From Magicicada septendecula (Eukaryota > Arthropoda > Insecta > Hemiptera > Cicadidae), in the NCBI GenBank assembly GCA_034769895.1, contig CM068372.1, forward strand, positions 378,424,910-378,488,909: a stretch of DNA of 64,000 nucleotides, written 5' to 3'. This document shows positions 46,796 to 57,279 of this stretch, piece after piece. The notes beneath the pieces were generated by a model. That model had not been told where the DNA came from and did not search any database. It saw only the letters and a list, made by a program, of their open reading frames with translations. A program made the position numbers and the translations under genes. Position 1 is the stretch's first letter. The number at the start of each line of letters is the position of its first letter.

Positions 46796-47384
46796 AAGAG
46801 TAAAGTACTTGAAAATTTATTTAAACTTTTTGAAACAATGGTAATTGTTAAAAATAAAATAATTTTGTTGGCAGGCAATAAAATTATAATTTTTTCATTT
46901 TAATGTAATATAATATTTTTCATTTAATACAGCAATAAAAAGGCAGGTAAGACACAGCCTGGCTGTTTGGGTGAAAATGATTTTAAATATAAATCTTAGA
47001 ATATGGAAGTCATGTATGGTTCTCCATACCGATATTTTTTTTTGGTAGCATTTAATTTAAAATGATAATTTTCAGTACTGGTTATACTAATCAGAACTTA
47101 ATTATTTCAATAAGTGTGTTATGAGCATACGTGGTCCAAGCGTTGCTCAGTATACTTTGAAGAGTGATAGTTCTTTTGTGTAGAGTAATTTTTTAACTTG
47201 TATTAATAACATAAATATTTAATTTGATAACCTATATGTTTCGTGTCGTAATTTGTATTTACGTCAAATGTGTAATCAGTAACCTGGAATTTTTTTTGAA
47301 AATGACCTGGAAAACCTGGAATTATGCAATATTTTCTGGGCTTGGTTTAGTGGCCACCCTGTAGGTGTTTTCAAGTTCTGATCC

Positions 47385-47690
47385 TCAGCCTCTCTGAATC
47401 CAGCTTCACTCCTCGCAGCCGGTTTTGGTTTTTGTTCAACTCACTTTTCCAATTTCTCTATCTAAGAAGATCACTTGGTCTACTGTCCGAGTCCATTCTC
47501 TCTACATGCCCCAGTCGATCAGTTCTTCTGTAAAGTTTAAGCTGAATACAGTGAACAAAGAGTGTATGGGGGAGACAACTGTCACACGAGGTTTTTGAAC
47601 ACTTCCTGTTCTCTTGAAGTTAGTACCATAACATCGTCATATGCCAGATACACAACTTTGTTTTATATTGTCCTCACTTTTGCAATTTAT
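47385..47690 (-). pseudogene. LINE reverse-transcriptase fragment
   Basis: The minus strand gives LAYDDVMVLTSREQE, a YADD box that has lost one residue, and further on RLGHVERMDSDSRP, the LINE tail motif. Both are short and separated by stops, so this is a decayed fragment. Confidence 0.55.
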
Positions 47691-47699
47691 TACACATAA

Positions 47700-48900
47700 T
47701 TTATGATAACTACAACTATTTAGTTTTTTAATATACTGAAAAACCTTATAAACCTGTTCTATTCTATATTTTAAACAGATCCTACCCTATCGTATCAAAA
47801 ATTATACTCACTTGGTTCTTGCCTGGTACAGTTTTGTTAGATTGATTAGAAATAAAATAGGATTCTCAAATTTTTGATGTAATTTTATAACATTTTGTTA
47901 CCTATAATATCTTTGACTAGTGGCATTGCTATAAACACCAAGGAAGAGTGTAGATCAGTCACGTCAAACTCAAATCGGATGTAAGGCCAACTTTGTACCC
48001 CAGACAGAAACGGTGAGGAGTCGCGTAACCTACATTTCAGACATATGCACCTGGCCATGTATATGTGGGTGGAAATGTTTGCTATAAATGTGTGCATAAT
48101 TTTTAGTGTTTTGTTTATTAAAATATGTATATTTTATAAAAAGATTTAAGTAAACAATAACACTTGGTAGTTTAACAAAATTTATTGTTAAACCCTGACA
48201 ATTGTTTCAGCTGATTAGGCTGTTCTCAGATTGCTGGTAAGAACAACTAAATACACTTTGAATGCATTTTATTAAAATAAATTATTAGTAGGCTACAGTT
48301 ACTATAATTAGTCAATTGATCTTATAGTTGAATTAAAAAAAAAAAAGATTGAAGGCAAGTATGAGTAAATTAGGAGTAAAATGGTATCTAAGAAGTGTGT
48401 TAAGCTAAGTCTTAGGATACAGATGTTACACAAAATTCCTTATTTATAGTAGGCTATATAGATTGAGGAAGGGAAATTATAAAAAAATTCATGTATACTA
48501 TTACTTGAATATTTAGTATTTTATTAAAACAAATTTTACAAAATTTAATTTTTATAAGACTGAAATACACACATACAGCATAGGCATACATACATACACA
48601 ATACATACATGTGTACTTAAAAATGAACTAATTTTTTTTTAATGAGTCAGTGGCATGTATAGCAAAATTGAAAGTTAAGGGCATGGAAATACGCAAAATG
48701 TTTACGGTCAGCGGGAAAAGTCACTGTGAGATGTGAGAAGAGAATTGTTGTTATCAGCTACGGTGCAGCCAACTTATGAAAATCATTTCTAATAGTAACA
48801 AAACTCGGGACTGTTAAGGTTTGTTTGTAAATTTGTCACCACGAATCTATCTGTGTATGTGTGCGCACGCGCGCGCGTATGCCTACAGTCACACAGCTGG
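47700..48900. other. No gene seen
   Basis: This is AT-rich DNA with ACAT-rich and GCGC patches near 48590 and 48865. Nothing is recognisable. Confidence 0.4.
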
Positions 48901-49027
48901 CTTTAAAAAATATCGGTATGGAGAACCATACATGACTTCCATATTCTAAGATTTATATTTAAAATCATTTTCGAAATGAAATATTACCATAGAAACTACT
49001 TCTTTCTACTTACTGCTTCAGCCTTAA

Positions 49028-49041
49028 CCACAGTACTGTGG
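49028..49041. promoter_or_regulatory. 14-bp perfect palindrome CCACAGTACTGTGG
   Basis: It lies about 42 bp before the hammerhead core. The same palindrome occurs at 37731-37744 and 51834-51847, each time beside a hammerhead core. Confidence 0.6.
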
Positions 49042-49083
49042 TCACTAACGTATACCACCTCACGTTATCGCACTCGATTTTCA

Positions 49084-49121
49084 CTGATGATGGAAGTCGA
49101 TGGCATTGCCGAAACGTCTGG
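49084..49121 (+). ncRNA. Hammerhead-ribozyme motif with intact core (type I)
   Basis: CTGATGA (49084-49090), stem II GGAAGT/ATTGCC around CGATGGC with one mismatch, GAAAC (49111-49115), GTC (49116-49118). All invariant core bases are present. Stem I is short: TCA before CTGATGA pairs with TGG after GTC through A-U, C-G and U-G. Stem III is ACGT without a loop, the form seen in hammerheads of Penelope-like elements, where cleavage is thought to need a dimer. Predicted cleavage would follow C49118. Confidence 0.6.
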
Positions 49122-49419
49122 TTTTGTAGAAAACATTGGACTATGGCCAAATATCCCGGGAAGGAATTTTAACAAAAACTACTTCTTTGTTGCCAATAAT
49201 GTTGTACACACATATATATAAAAAATATGCATAAAATTAATGGCTTGTATAAGTTAATGATTGATCTCCATTAAGTAGTGCTCAAGTTTTCAAAGTTTTA
49301 ATATTATGATGTCCGTAATTAAAATATCAGAGTAGGTTTAGTGTGTATGAGGGTACACTGTGGACAAAAATTTTCAACATTTCCTATTGAGCGTTGCTTA
49401 GAGTAAAGCTGCGAATCTA

Positions 49420-49680
49420 CAGTGTACGTTTCACAGAACAAACGCGGAAAAGAAGGAGCGCTCCGAAGTCACTCATGGACCCTCAGCATCTTGCAGAGGG
49501 TTCATTCCCTAAAGACGAAAAGTCTGTCTATGAATCGTTCCTCTGTAAACACGTGCAGTTACACTGCCCAGCGATCCACAGGAAGCAAATCGCTATCCAC
49601 GCTGGACACTTTTTCGGCTTGCACGCGTTATGTTGGTATGGGTTTCGGTACTTTCCATTTAAAAAGCGTGCAAATGTAAG
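49420..49680. other. GC-richer segment in the left arm of X3, possible captured sequence
   Basis: This stretch is clearly less AT-rich than its surroundings. Frames of 85-97 codons stay open in two plus-strand frames, and the mirror copy (51197-51470) is conserved. I do not recognise a protein in any frame. It could be captured host sequence or simply part of the repeat. Confidence 0.35.
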
Positions 49681-49951
49681 AAAATAAACATGAGTGAGGC
49701 CAGAAATAACGCGAATTTTGTGTGTGTGTGTGTGTGTGTGTGTCTTCCCTGCCTTTTTATTCTGGTAGTCATAATAATAAAATGGAAACGTAAACATTAC
49801 ATAACTGAGATATGCTTGCCTGGCACGAACGATATATTTTCTCTCATACATGAAATACATTAAAATGAAAAAATTATAACTTTATTGCCTGGCAACAAAA
49901 TTATTTTATTTTTAACAATTAACATTGTTTTAAAAAGTTAAAATGAATTTT

Positions 49952-50099
49952 ACTTCCATATTCCTTAAGGAAATGGAAGTATGGTGATGGCAAAAAAAAT
50001 CGTGTTCGAGATTATTGCAGATTCTGATTGTACTACACTCAAAACATGAAAAAAAGTCATTTTCTGAAAAGTGTCTGTGTGTCTGTCTGTCTGTGTGTA
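49952..50099 (+). repeat. X3 terminal palindrome, 100-bp block and (TGTC) run
   Basis: The modules are the same as at 39222-39385: palindrome at 49952-49980, TGATGGCAAAAAAAATCGTG and a TGTC/TG microsatellite at 50071-50099. Confidence 0.85.
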
Positions 50100-50927
50100 G
50101 ATTTTTTTTCTATGGCAAACGATAACTGCCGCAAATTCAAACAGAATCAAATAATGTTTCGCATACAGCCCTGAATTGTAGAGTTCTCAAGACCTATTAT
50201 TTTTGGTGAAGATCGGTTAAGGGGAAGGGGTAGTTTACCTGTAACGTTTTATGTTTTAACAAGGGTATTTTCTATGGCAAACGATAACAGCCGCAAATTC
50301 AAACAGAATCAAAAGATTATTTGCATACAGCCCTAAATTGTAGAGTTCTCAAGACCTATTGTTTTTGGTTAAGATCGGTTAAGGGAAAGGGGTAGTTTAC
50401 GTGCAACGCTTTTTTTTTATCAAGGGAAATTTTTTTTTGTTGGCAAACGATAACAGCCGCAAATTCAAACAGAATCAAATAATGTTTCGCATACAGCCCT
50501 GAATTGTAGAGTTCTCAAGACCTATTATTTTTGGTGAAGATCGGTTAAGGGGAAGGGGTAGTTTACCTGTAACGTTTTATGTTTTAACAAGGGTATTTCC
50601 TATGGCAAACGATAACAGCCGCAAATTCAAACAGAATCAAAAGATTATTTGCATACAGCCCTAAATTGTAGAGTTCTCAAGACCTATTGTTTTTGGTGAA
50701 GATCGGTTAAGGGAAAGGGGTAGTTTACCTGCAACATTTTTTTAACAAGGGTATTTTCTATGGCAAACGATAACAGCCGCAAATTCAAACAGAATCAAAT
50801 AATTTTTTGCATACGTCAGTGAATTGTAGAGGACTCAAGGCCTTTTGATTTTGGTGAAGATCGGTTAAGGGGAAGGGGTAGTTTACCTGCAACCTTTTAC
50901 GTTTTAACAAGAGTAAAGTACTTGAAA
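50100..50927 (+). repeat. 161-bp satellite array of X3 (about 5 units)
   Basis: The units are as at 39.4 kb and end in the AAAGTACTTGAAAATT tail shared with the right arm. Confidence 0.9.
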
Positions 50928-51753
50928 ATTCATTTAAACTTTTTCAAACAATGGTAATTGTTGAAAATAAAATAATTTTGTTGCCAGGCAGTAAAATTAT
51001 AATTTTTTCATTTTAATGTAAATTATGTATATATTAGAAAATATATTGTGCTTGGCAGGCAAGCATATTTCAGTTATGTGCTGTTTACGTTTCCATTTTA
51101 TTATTAGGACTACTGCAGTAAAAAGGCAGGGAAAACACACACACGCACACACACACAAAATTCGCGTTACTTCTGGCCTCATTCATGTTTATTTTCTTAC
51201 ATTTGCACGCTTTTTAAATGGAAAGTGCTGAACCCATACCAACATAACGCATGCAAGCCGAAAAAGTGTCCAGCGTGGATAGCGATTTGCTTCCTGTGGA
51301 TCGCTGGGCAGTGTAACTGCACGTGTTTACAGAGGAACGATTCATAGACAGACTTTTCGTCTTTAGGGAATGAACCCTCTGCAAGATGCTGAGGGTCCAT
51401 GAGTGACTTCGGAGCGCTCCTTCTTTTCCGCGTGTTTGTTCTGTGAAACGTACACTGTAGATTCGCAGCTTTATTCTAAGCAACGCTCAATAGGAAATGT
51501 TGAAAATTTTTGTCCACGGTGTACCCTCATACACACTAAACCTGCTCTGATGTTTTAATTACGGACATCATAATATTAAAACTTTGGAAACTTGAGCACT
51601 ACTTAATGGAGATCAATCATTAACTTATACAAGCCATTAATTTTATGCATATTTTTTATATATATGTGTACAATGTTATCGGCTACAAAGAAGTAGTTTT
51701 TGTTAAAATTCCTTCCCGGGATATTTGGCCGTAGTCCAATGTTTTCTACAAAA

Positions 51754-51791
51754 CCAGACGTTTCGGCAATGCCATCGACTTCCATCATCAG
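51754..51791 (-). ncRNA. Hammerhead-ribozyme motif with intact core, mirror copy
   Basis: Minus strand: CTGATGA (51785-51791), GAAAC (51760-51764), GTC (51757-51759), with the same stem II as the copy at 49084-49121. The palindrome CCACAGTACTGTGG lies upstream at 51834-51847. Confidence 0.6.
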
Positions 51792-51957
51792 TGAAAATCG
51801 AGTGCGATAATGTGAGGTGGTATATGTTAGTGACCACAGTACTGTGGTTAAGGCTGAAACAGTAAGTAGAAAGAAGTAGTTTCTATGGTAATATTACATT
51901 TCGAAAATTATTTTAATTATAAATCTTAGAATATGGAAGTCATGTATACCGATTTTT

Positions 51958-52944
51958 AAAGTACTTTACTGTTGTTAAAACGTAAAAGGTTGCAGGTAAA
52001 CTACCCCTTCCCCTTAACCGATCTTCACCAAAATCAGAAGGCCTTGAGTTCTCTACAATTCAGGGACGTATGCAAAAAATTATTTGATTCTGTTTGAATA
52101 TGCAGCAGTTATCGTTCGTCATAGAAAAAATTACCCTTGTTAAAACATAAAACGTTGCAGGTAAACTACCCCTTTCCCTTAAACGATCTTCACCAAAAAC
52201 AATAGGTCTTGAGAACTCTACAAATCAGGGCTGTATGCAAAAAATTATTTGATTCTGTTTGAATTTGGGGCTGTTATCGTTTGCCATAGATAATACCCTT
52301 GTTAAAACATAAAACGTTGCAGGTAAACTACCCCTTTCCCTTAACCGATCTTCACCAAAAACAATACGTCTTGAAAACTCTACAATTTAGGGCTGTATGC
52401 AAATAATCTTTTGATTCTGTTTGAATTTGTGGCTGTTATCGTTTGCCATAGAAAATACCCTTGTTAAAATATAAAACGTTGCAGGTAAACTACCCCTTTC
52501 CCTTAATCGATCTTCACCAAAAACAATAGGTCTTGAGAACTCTACAATTCAGGGCTGTATGCGAAACATTATTTGATTCTGTTTGAATTTGCGGCTGTTA
52601 TCGTTTGCCAAAAAAAAAATTACCCTTGATAAAAAAAACCGTTGTAGGTAAACTACCCCTTCCCCTCAACCGATCTTCACCAAAAACAATAGGTCGTGAG
52701 TACTCTACAAATCAGGGCTGTATGCAAAAAATTATTTGATTCTGTTTGAATTTGCGGCTGTTATTGTTTAACATAGAAAAAAAATCTACAGACACACAGA
52801 TAGACAGACAGACACACACACAGACACTTTTTGAAAAACGACTTTTTTCATGTTTTGAGTGTAGTACAATCAGAATCTGCAATAATCTCGAACACGATTT
52901 TTTTTGCCATCAGCATACTTCCATTCCTTAAGGAATATGGAAGT
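51958..52944 (-). mobile_element. Composite element X4, reversed
   Basis: About five reversed 161-bp units (51965-52770) are followed by reversed (CAGA)n (52791-52826), the 100-bp block and the terminal palindrome (52917-52944). It directly abuts the right arm of X3. Confidence 0.8.
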
Positions 52945-52949
52945 AAAAA

Positions 52950-53514
52950 GAATTATACGTTTATTGTTTCCGACGTAAATCAAATAATAATAATATTGTA
53001 ATTGTATTACTATACAAATCAAGCAAAAGATATGTGCTGTTTCACACGTATCGGATTTGTTGCTGTTATATATCAGAATGTTTTATAAACATATCTGAGT
53101 ATTGTTTGGTTCTGTCATTTACAAACTGTATACTTCCACTCCTTATGTACACTCGACTATCTCTACAGTTTATCATTACATAAAGGAATGCGTTCTTCGT
53201 TTTAATTTAATTGCAAGAATCTTTTTAATCCTGGACAAAAAAAAAACTGTTTATTATTGCGTCCCATGCTTGACTATGAATAACTTTCCTGTCTTTGCTA
53301 GTTTAAGGAGAAGTATCTATTTTAACAAATCTTGTTACTGGATGATAACACAAATAATTACAATAATACGTAATTTCAGAATAAAAACTACTAATGGAAA
53401 TCAACTAAAAAATTAAACAACTAATAAAAATGAGTGACTGTAAAACAACGATACAATTAATAATAAATTGAGATAATAATAACAAATGCAAGACTGAGAT
53501 AGTATGTCACACAG
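52950..53514. other. No gene seen
   Basis: A minus-free open frame of 104 codons lies at 53102-53416 on the plus strand. It is hydrophobic, Tyr/Ile-rich and without known motifs. I regard it as chance. Confidence 0.35.
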
Positions 53515-53530
53515 TAACTAACAATGTACA

Positions 53531-55285
53531 TACATACATACATACATCCTCGGCGCTACAGCCCAGTCCGGGCCCTGGCCTCCAAAAGAAATCTTCCCCA
53601 CTGGTCTCTACTCCCGGCCAATGTCCACCAGTTTGCTGCACCCAGCCTCACTGCCTCCTTACCAACCTGGTCCAGCCATCTTGTACGCGGTCTTCCCTTT
53701 CTTCTCCTTCCCATCGGCAAATAATTCATCACTCTTTTTGGAATTCTATCCTCCGCCATTCTCTGCACATGACCAGCCCAACGCAATCTGTTAATTTGTA
53801 TGAGTTGCACGATCGGAAGATCTTTAAACCTTTCGTACAACTCTCGATTATGCAGTCGCCTCCAAATGTTGTTTTCCCTCACAGGGCCATAGATTCTCCT
53901 CAGTACCCTCCTCTCAAAAACGGATAGTCTCTGCTCATCTAGTTTTTTTAACACCCAGCATTCCGAGCCATACATCAGGACTGGTCTAATCAAGGTCTTG
54001 TATAGGGAGGCTTTTGTATCTTTAGTTATTAATTTTGATTTAAAATGTTTCACCAGTCCGTAGTAACACCTATTAGCAGATAATATTCGTCTTTCAATAT
54101 CTCTAGAGGAGTCATTTCCAGAGCCCACATATGACCCGAGATATGGAAAACCCTGAACCTTTTCAAATTCATAATCGTTAATGCGCAGGGACAGGGCACG
54201 AGTGTTGGCACCTACAACCATATATTTGGTTTTGCTTTGGTTTATAACCAAGCCCATAGCCTTAGCGGACAACTCCAGTTCCTGAAAGGCTTCCTTTAAG
54301 CCAGATTCAGACCTACTTATGACGTCAATGTCATCGGCATAGGCCAGAAGCTGTACCTCCTTGTGAAATATGTGTCCGCTAGTTTGAATTCCTGAATCCC
54401 TGATGACCTTTTCTAGAGCTATGTTGAACAATAGACACGCTAAGGCATCTCCTTGTTTCAACCCATTCAATGTTTTTAAGGAGTTAGATAGATTTGATTG
54501 TATTCTGATTTGGCACTTAGAATTGGACATAACTACTCCAACCATACGCACCAACTTAGATGGTATATGCAACTCCTTCATAGCTCTATATAGCATTTTC
54601 CGGTTGATTGAATCATATGCCGACTGGAAATCCACAAAGAGATGGTGAGTGGGCACTCCATATTCCAACGTTTTTTCCAGGATTTGCCTTAGTGTAAATA
54701 TTTGGTCTGTTGTTGACCTATTCCTAGTGAATCCACACTGATATTCTTTTATGTTTTCCTCAGCGTAGGGAAGCAGCCTAGAAAATATGATGTTGGACAA
54801 TACCTTATATGCTGTATTAAGTAGAGAGATGCCCCTACAATTTTTACATATAAGCAGATCCCCCTTTTTATGTATTAAACACACCACCCCATTGTTCCAC
54901 TCGTCAGGCATTACCTCCTCCAGCCATATTCGCTCTATAAGATGGGCAAATTCCTTTATGAAATCTCCTCCTGCGCTCTTTAATAGTTCCCCTGGTAAAC
55001 CATCGGAACCTGCTGCCTTGTTATTTTTAAGCTTTTCTAGAGCTTCATACACCTCGTCATAGGATGGCACCAACTCCTCTCTATCATCCTCGAATTCTCC
55101 TACTTCCTCTTCATTCTCAGATGCCTCCATCGAAGCCTCCCCAACTGAGCCTAGCAACTCTTCGAAGTGTTCTGTCCATCTCCTGATCACGCCAGCATTA
55201 TCACTCACTAGGCCACCATTATTATCCCTACAGGCATTTGTTCTAGGCTGAAATTCCTGTCTCATATCATTCACCTTCCTGTACA
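53531..55285 (-). mobile_element. 5'-truncated LINE with 16-bp target duplication
   Basis: TAACTAACAATGTACA flanks the insert at 53515-53530 and 55286-55301. The 3' end (low coordinate) carries a (TACA/ATGT)n tail instead of poly(A). This is the signature of target-primed insertion. It shows little decay. Confidence 0.9.
53556..55285 (-). CDS. LINE reverse transcriptase, 5'-truncated but uninterrupted
   Basis: The frame is open for about 575 codons. It starts at the truncation point; the apparent first codons come from the target duplication, so no genuine start exists. In order it has NNKAAGSDGLPGELLK, IHKKGD..ICKNCRGISLL (RT fingers), QCGFTRNRST, the catalytic HHLFVDFQSAYDSI, NGLKQGDALACLLFNIALEK, the active-site LLAYADDIDVI, then the thumb with LMYGSECW, LRWAGHVQRM and GRRRKGRPRTRWLD. 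The endonuclease domain is lost. RT catalytic aspartates (D in FVDF, DD in YADD) are intact. The missing 5' end means it cannot move by itself. Confidence 0.92.
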
Positions 55286-55301
55286 TAACTAACAATGTAC
55301 A

Positions 55302-55850
55302 GGTAACTAAAACATCAAAAGCAAGTTGGCAACACCTTCACTTACTTACCAGCTGATTCTCTGTAACCCTCCTGCCATTCACAATTTCAAAGTGGACTCG
55401 TCCATTCAAAAATTAGTTTCTGCGCATATGCCTTTAACTTTCAATTTTACTGTACACTTACATTATTTTTTTTAAATAGCAGGCACCTTTTTATGACATT
55501 AATTTTTGATATCAGAACGGTGTTTTTAATTAAATAGAAACAATTTGTAGCTCTACAATGTATGTGGAACAGTTCTAAAAAAAAAATATATATATATATG
55601 AACGGAAGTGTGGTTAGAACGCCTAACAGTTCTAAATGCTGTGCTGAGTTATGACTATTTTTATTGAGACTAGTGACCATGGAAGGGTACTGCCTGTTTG
55701 CAAAAAAAAAAAAAAAAACAGGTATTGTTTAGGCAAACAGAATAAAACGTACATTATAATTATGTTTGAAATTTCTACAATGGACGGGTCGTCGAATAGT
55801 GTGTCTTATATAGCTTTTTTAAAACATATGAAAGGAAGACATTATCACAC
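55302..55850. other. No gene seen
   Basis: This is AT-rich DNA with an A-run at 55702-55718 and a TA repeat near 55590. No recognisable feature is present. Confidence 0.4.
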
Positions 55851-55856
55851 AAAGGT

Positions 55857-55975
55857 TGTTCATGTTTATCACCAGACGTTCATAATGATAACGGACGTCT
55901 TCAGTGACACGGGAACACAGTTTACAACCAGATGTATGTCATTGGTATGGACAAAACGTCAGGTGATGAACATAG
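55857..55975. mobile_element. Small inverted-repeat element with hammerhead remnants on both arms
   Basis: The left arm (55857-55893) and right arm (55937-55975) are imperfect reverse complements. On the minus strand CTGAAGA (55898-55904) is followed by GAACGTCTGG, one A short of GAAAC. On the plus strand the right arm has ACAAAACGTCAGG after a GTC/GAC stem. Both look inactive. Confidence 0.45.
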
Positions 55976-56389
55976 ATAGTATAGACCACGGCCTAAAGCC
56001 CAGAAAATTTTGATAATGTAAACACTGTCTACATTTATATGAAAGGATTCTTTATTTTTAAACGTTTTGACGAGTGATGCTGAACAACCTATTTAATCAA
56101 ATTAATTATATCCGAGGGACTAACAGGTACCTTTTTTTTAACCAAGGTACATTTTTCAGTCCCCAGGTTGGTTCAGTCTGCAGAAGTAGATAACACCGTT
56201 TGGTAGTAGTAGATCCAAACTACTACCTTATATACGGAATGGGTCGCATACAGCAGCCTACCCATAAGCTACTTAGCAGTACAAGAAGCAGTCATTATTA
56301 TTAATTATGTCTGTAATTACTTCTTATCACACACACACATACACAAATTAGTTATCATCATCATGATCTTAACGGTTTTACGCTTTAGA

Positions 56390-57270
56390 GTAACGGTGAC
56401 CACAGTCGTCCACCTTTTCTTAGGCCTACCAACGTTTCTTCTGCCTCTGAGGTTGTAATATTTTGCCATCTTCGGTATTCTACTTTCTTTCATTCTATTG
56501 ATCTGTTGAATCTATTTTCTTCTGTATTCCTTTCATTAACTGCAAAAATATCTAAATCACTTCTTATCTCTTCATTTCTTATATGATGTTGTCTGTTACA
56601 CATTTTAACTGATCTCAGAATTTTTATTTCTGCTGTTTGTGTCTTCTGTTCATCTTTTTTCTTTATGACCCAAGTATCAGAACCATACAGTAGTGTAGGT
56701 ATTGCCATTGTTTTATAAAATTTTATTTGGGTTCCTTTTCTACATTTATTTCCCAACGTTCTTCAAATCATTCCACACATTCTTGTGAAATTCGTCACTT
56801 TATTTTCTATATCTATCTTGATCATAAGTAATTTCATATCCAAGATAGTTGAAATGTCTTACTTGTTCTATGCATGTGCTGTCTATGCATATTTTGGTCC
56901 GAACCGGTTCATCAGGAGAAATAAAGGCCATTACTTTTGTCTTTGATTCACATATGCTACAGTTATATCCTTTTCCTATTTTATGTAAGATATACATTTA
57001 CTCACTGGAGATCGTCTTCTGAAGTGGCAAATATAGCTTGGTCATCCATGAAGAGAATGGTTTTCAAGCTTTTATTTTGGTGGATTTTAATACCGTCAGG
57101 GGATTGGTCTTTCCATTTTTTGAGGAGATCATCTAGATAAACGTTAAAAATAATGGTGACAGACAACAACCTTGTCTTATGTGTTGGTTTGTTTCAATCG
57201 GGATAGATTCTTCTCCGTCATCTATGATTATCATAGTGTGTCTGTATAAACTCTTCATGATCTGAACTAG
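56390..57270 (-). pseudogene. Degenerate LINE reverse-transcriptase fragment
   Basis: Reading downwards: IRQGCCLSPLF near 57175, ILFMDDQAIFATSE near 57040 (an FADD box changed to FMDD), HFNYLGYEITYD near 56830, PTLLYGSDTWVIKKKDEQ near 56690, and a basic tail. These are the usual RT and thumb blocks of insect LINEs. Frameshifts and stops separate them, and both ends are unclear. Confidence 0.75.
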
Positions 57271-57279
57271 GTATACACA

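Larger units (their letters stand above)
39222..47040 (+). mobile_element. Cluster of tandem composite satellite elements (X2 group)
   Basis: Five modules follow one another, each starting with the palindrome ACTTCCATATTCCTTAAGG... at 39222, 40695, 42186, 43913 and 45181. Each then has a block containing GTGATGGCAAAAAAAATCGT, a TG or TGTC microsatellite and an array of about 161-bp units. The last three finish with an AT-rich tail. Tails end in the hairpin GTATGGTTCTCCATAC near 43695, 44960 and 47010. The architecture (terminal palindrome, GTCY-type microsatellite, tandem core repeats, hairpin end, no ORF) is that of Helentron-associated non-autonomous elements such as DINE-1 and pearl. Confidence 0.7.
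38124..47361. mobile_element. DNA transposon ends (CAGGGTGGCCAC) enclosing the satellite cluster
   Basis: CAGGGTGGCCAC begins at 38124, and its exact reverse complement ends at 47361. TAGGT lies on both outer sides. Inside the ends both flanks also share GACCTGGAAAA and CCAGGAAT-type sequence in inverted orientation. The CAGGG ends suggest a hAT-like element, but hAT elements make 8-bp duplications and only 5 bp are visible. No transposase is left; the interior was later filled by the composite satellite elements. Confidence 0.55.
48907..51957. mobile_element. Composite element X3 with ~1-kb inverted arms around a satellite array
   Basis: The left arm (48907-49950) and right arm (50928-51957) are reverse complements over about 1 kb with few differences. 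Each arm holds the terminal hairpin region, the CCACAGTACTGTGG palindrome, a hammerhead core, a GC-richer 250-bp segment and a TG/CA run. Between them are the palindrome (49952), a microsatellite (50071-50099) and about five 161-bp units. The hairpin GTATGG-TTCT-CCATAC is intact on the left and deleted on the right (GTATACC). Confidence 0.75.

Noticed and set aside
39161..46878. Many recurring short frames (MNLRQLSFAIEKKST and similar)
   Set aside because: They are reading frames of the 161-bp satellite unit and its microsatellite, repeated with the unit and without coding constraint.
49394..49860. Overlapping frames of 85-110 codons in the X3 arm as a real gene
   Set aside because: Several frames on both strands are open over the same GC-richer patch and none has a known motif. 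It is kept only as possible captured sequence.
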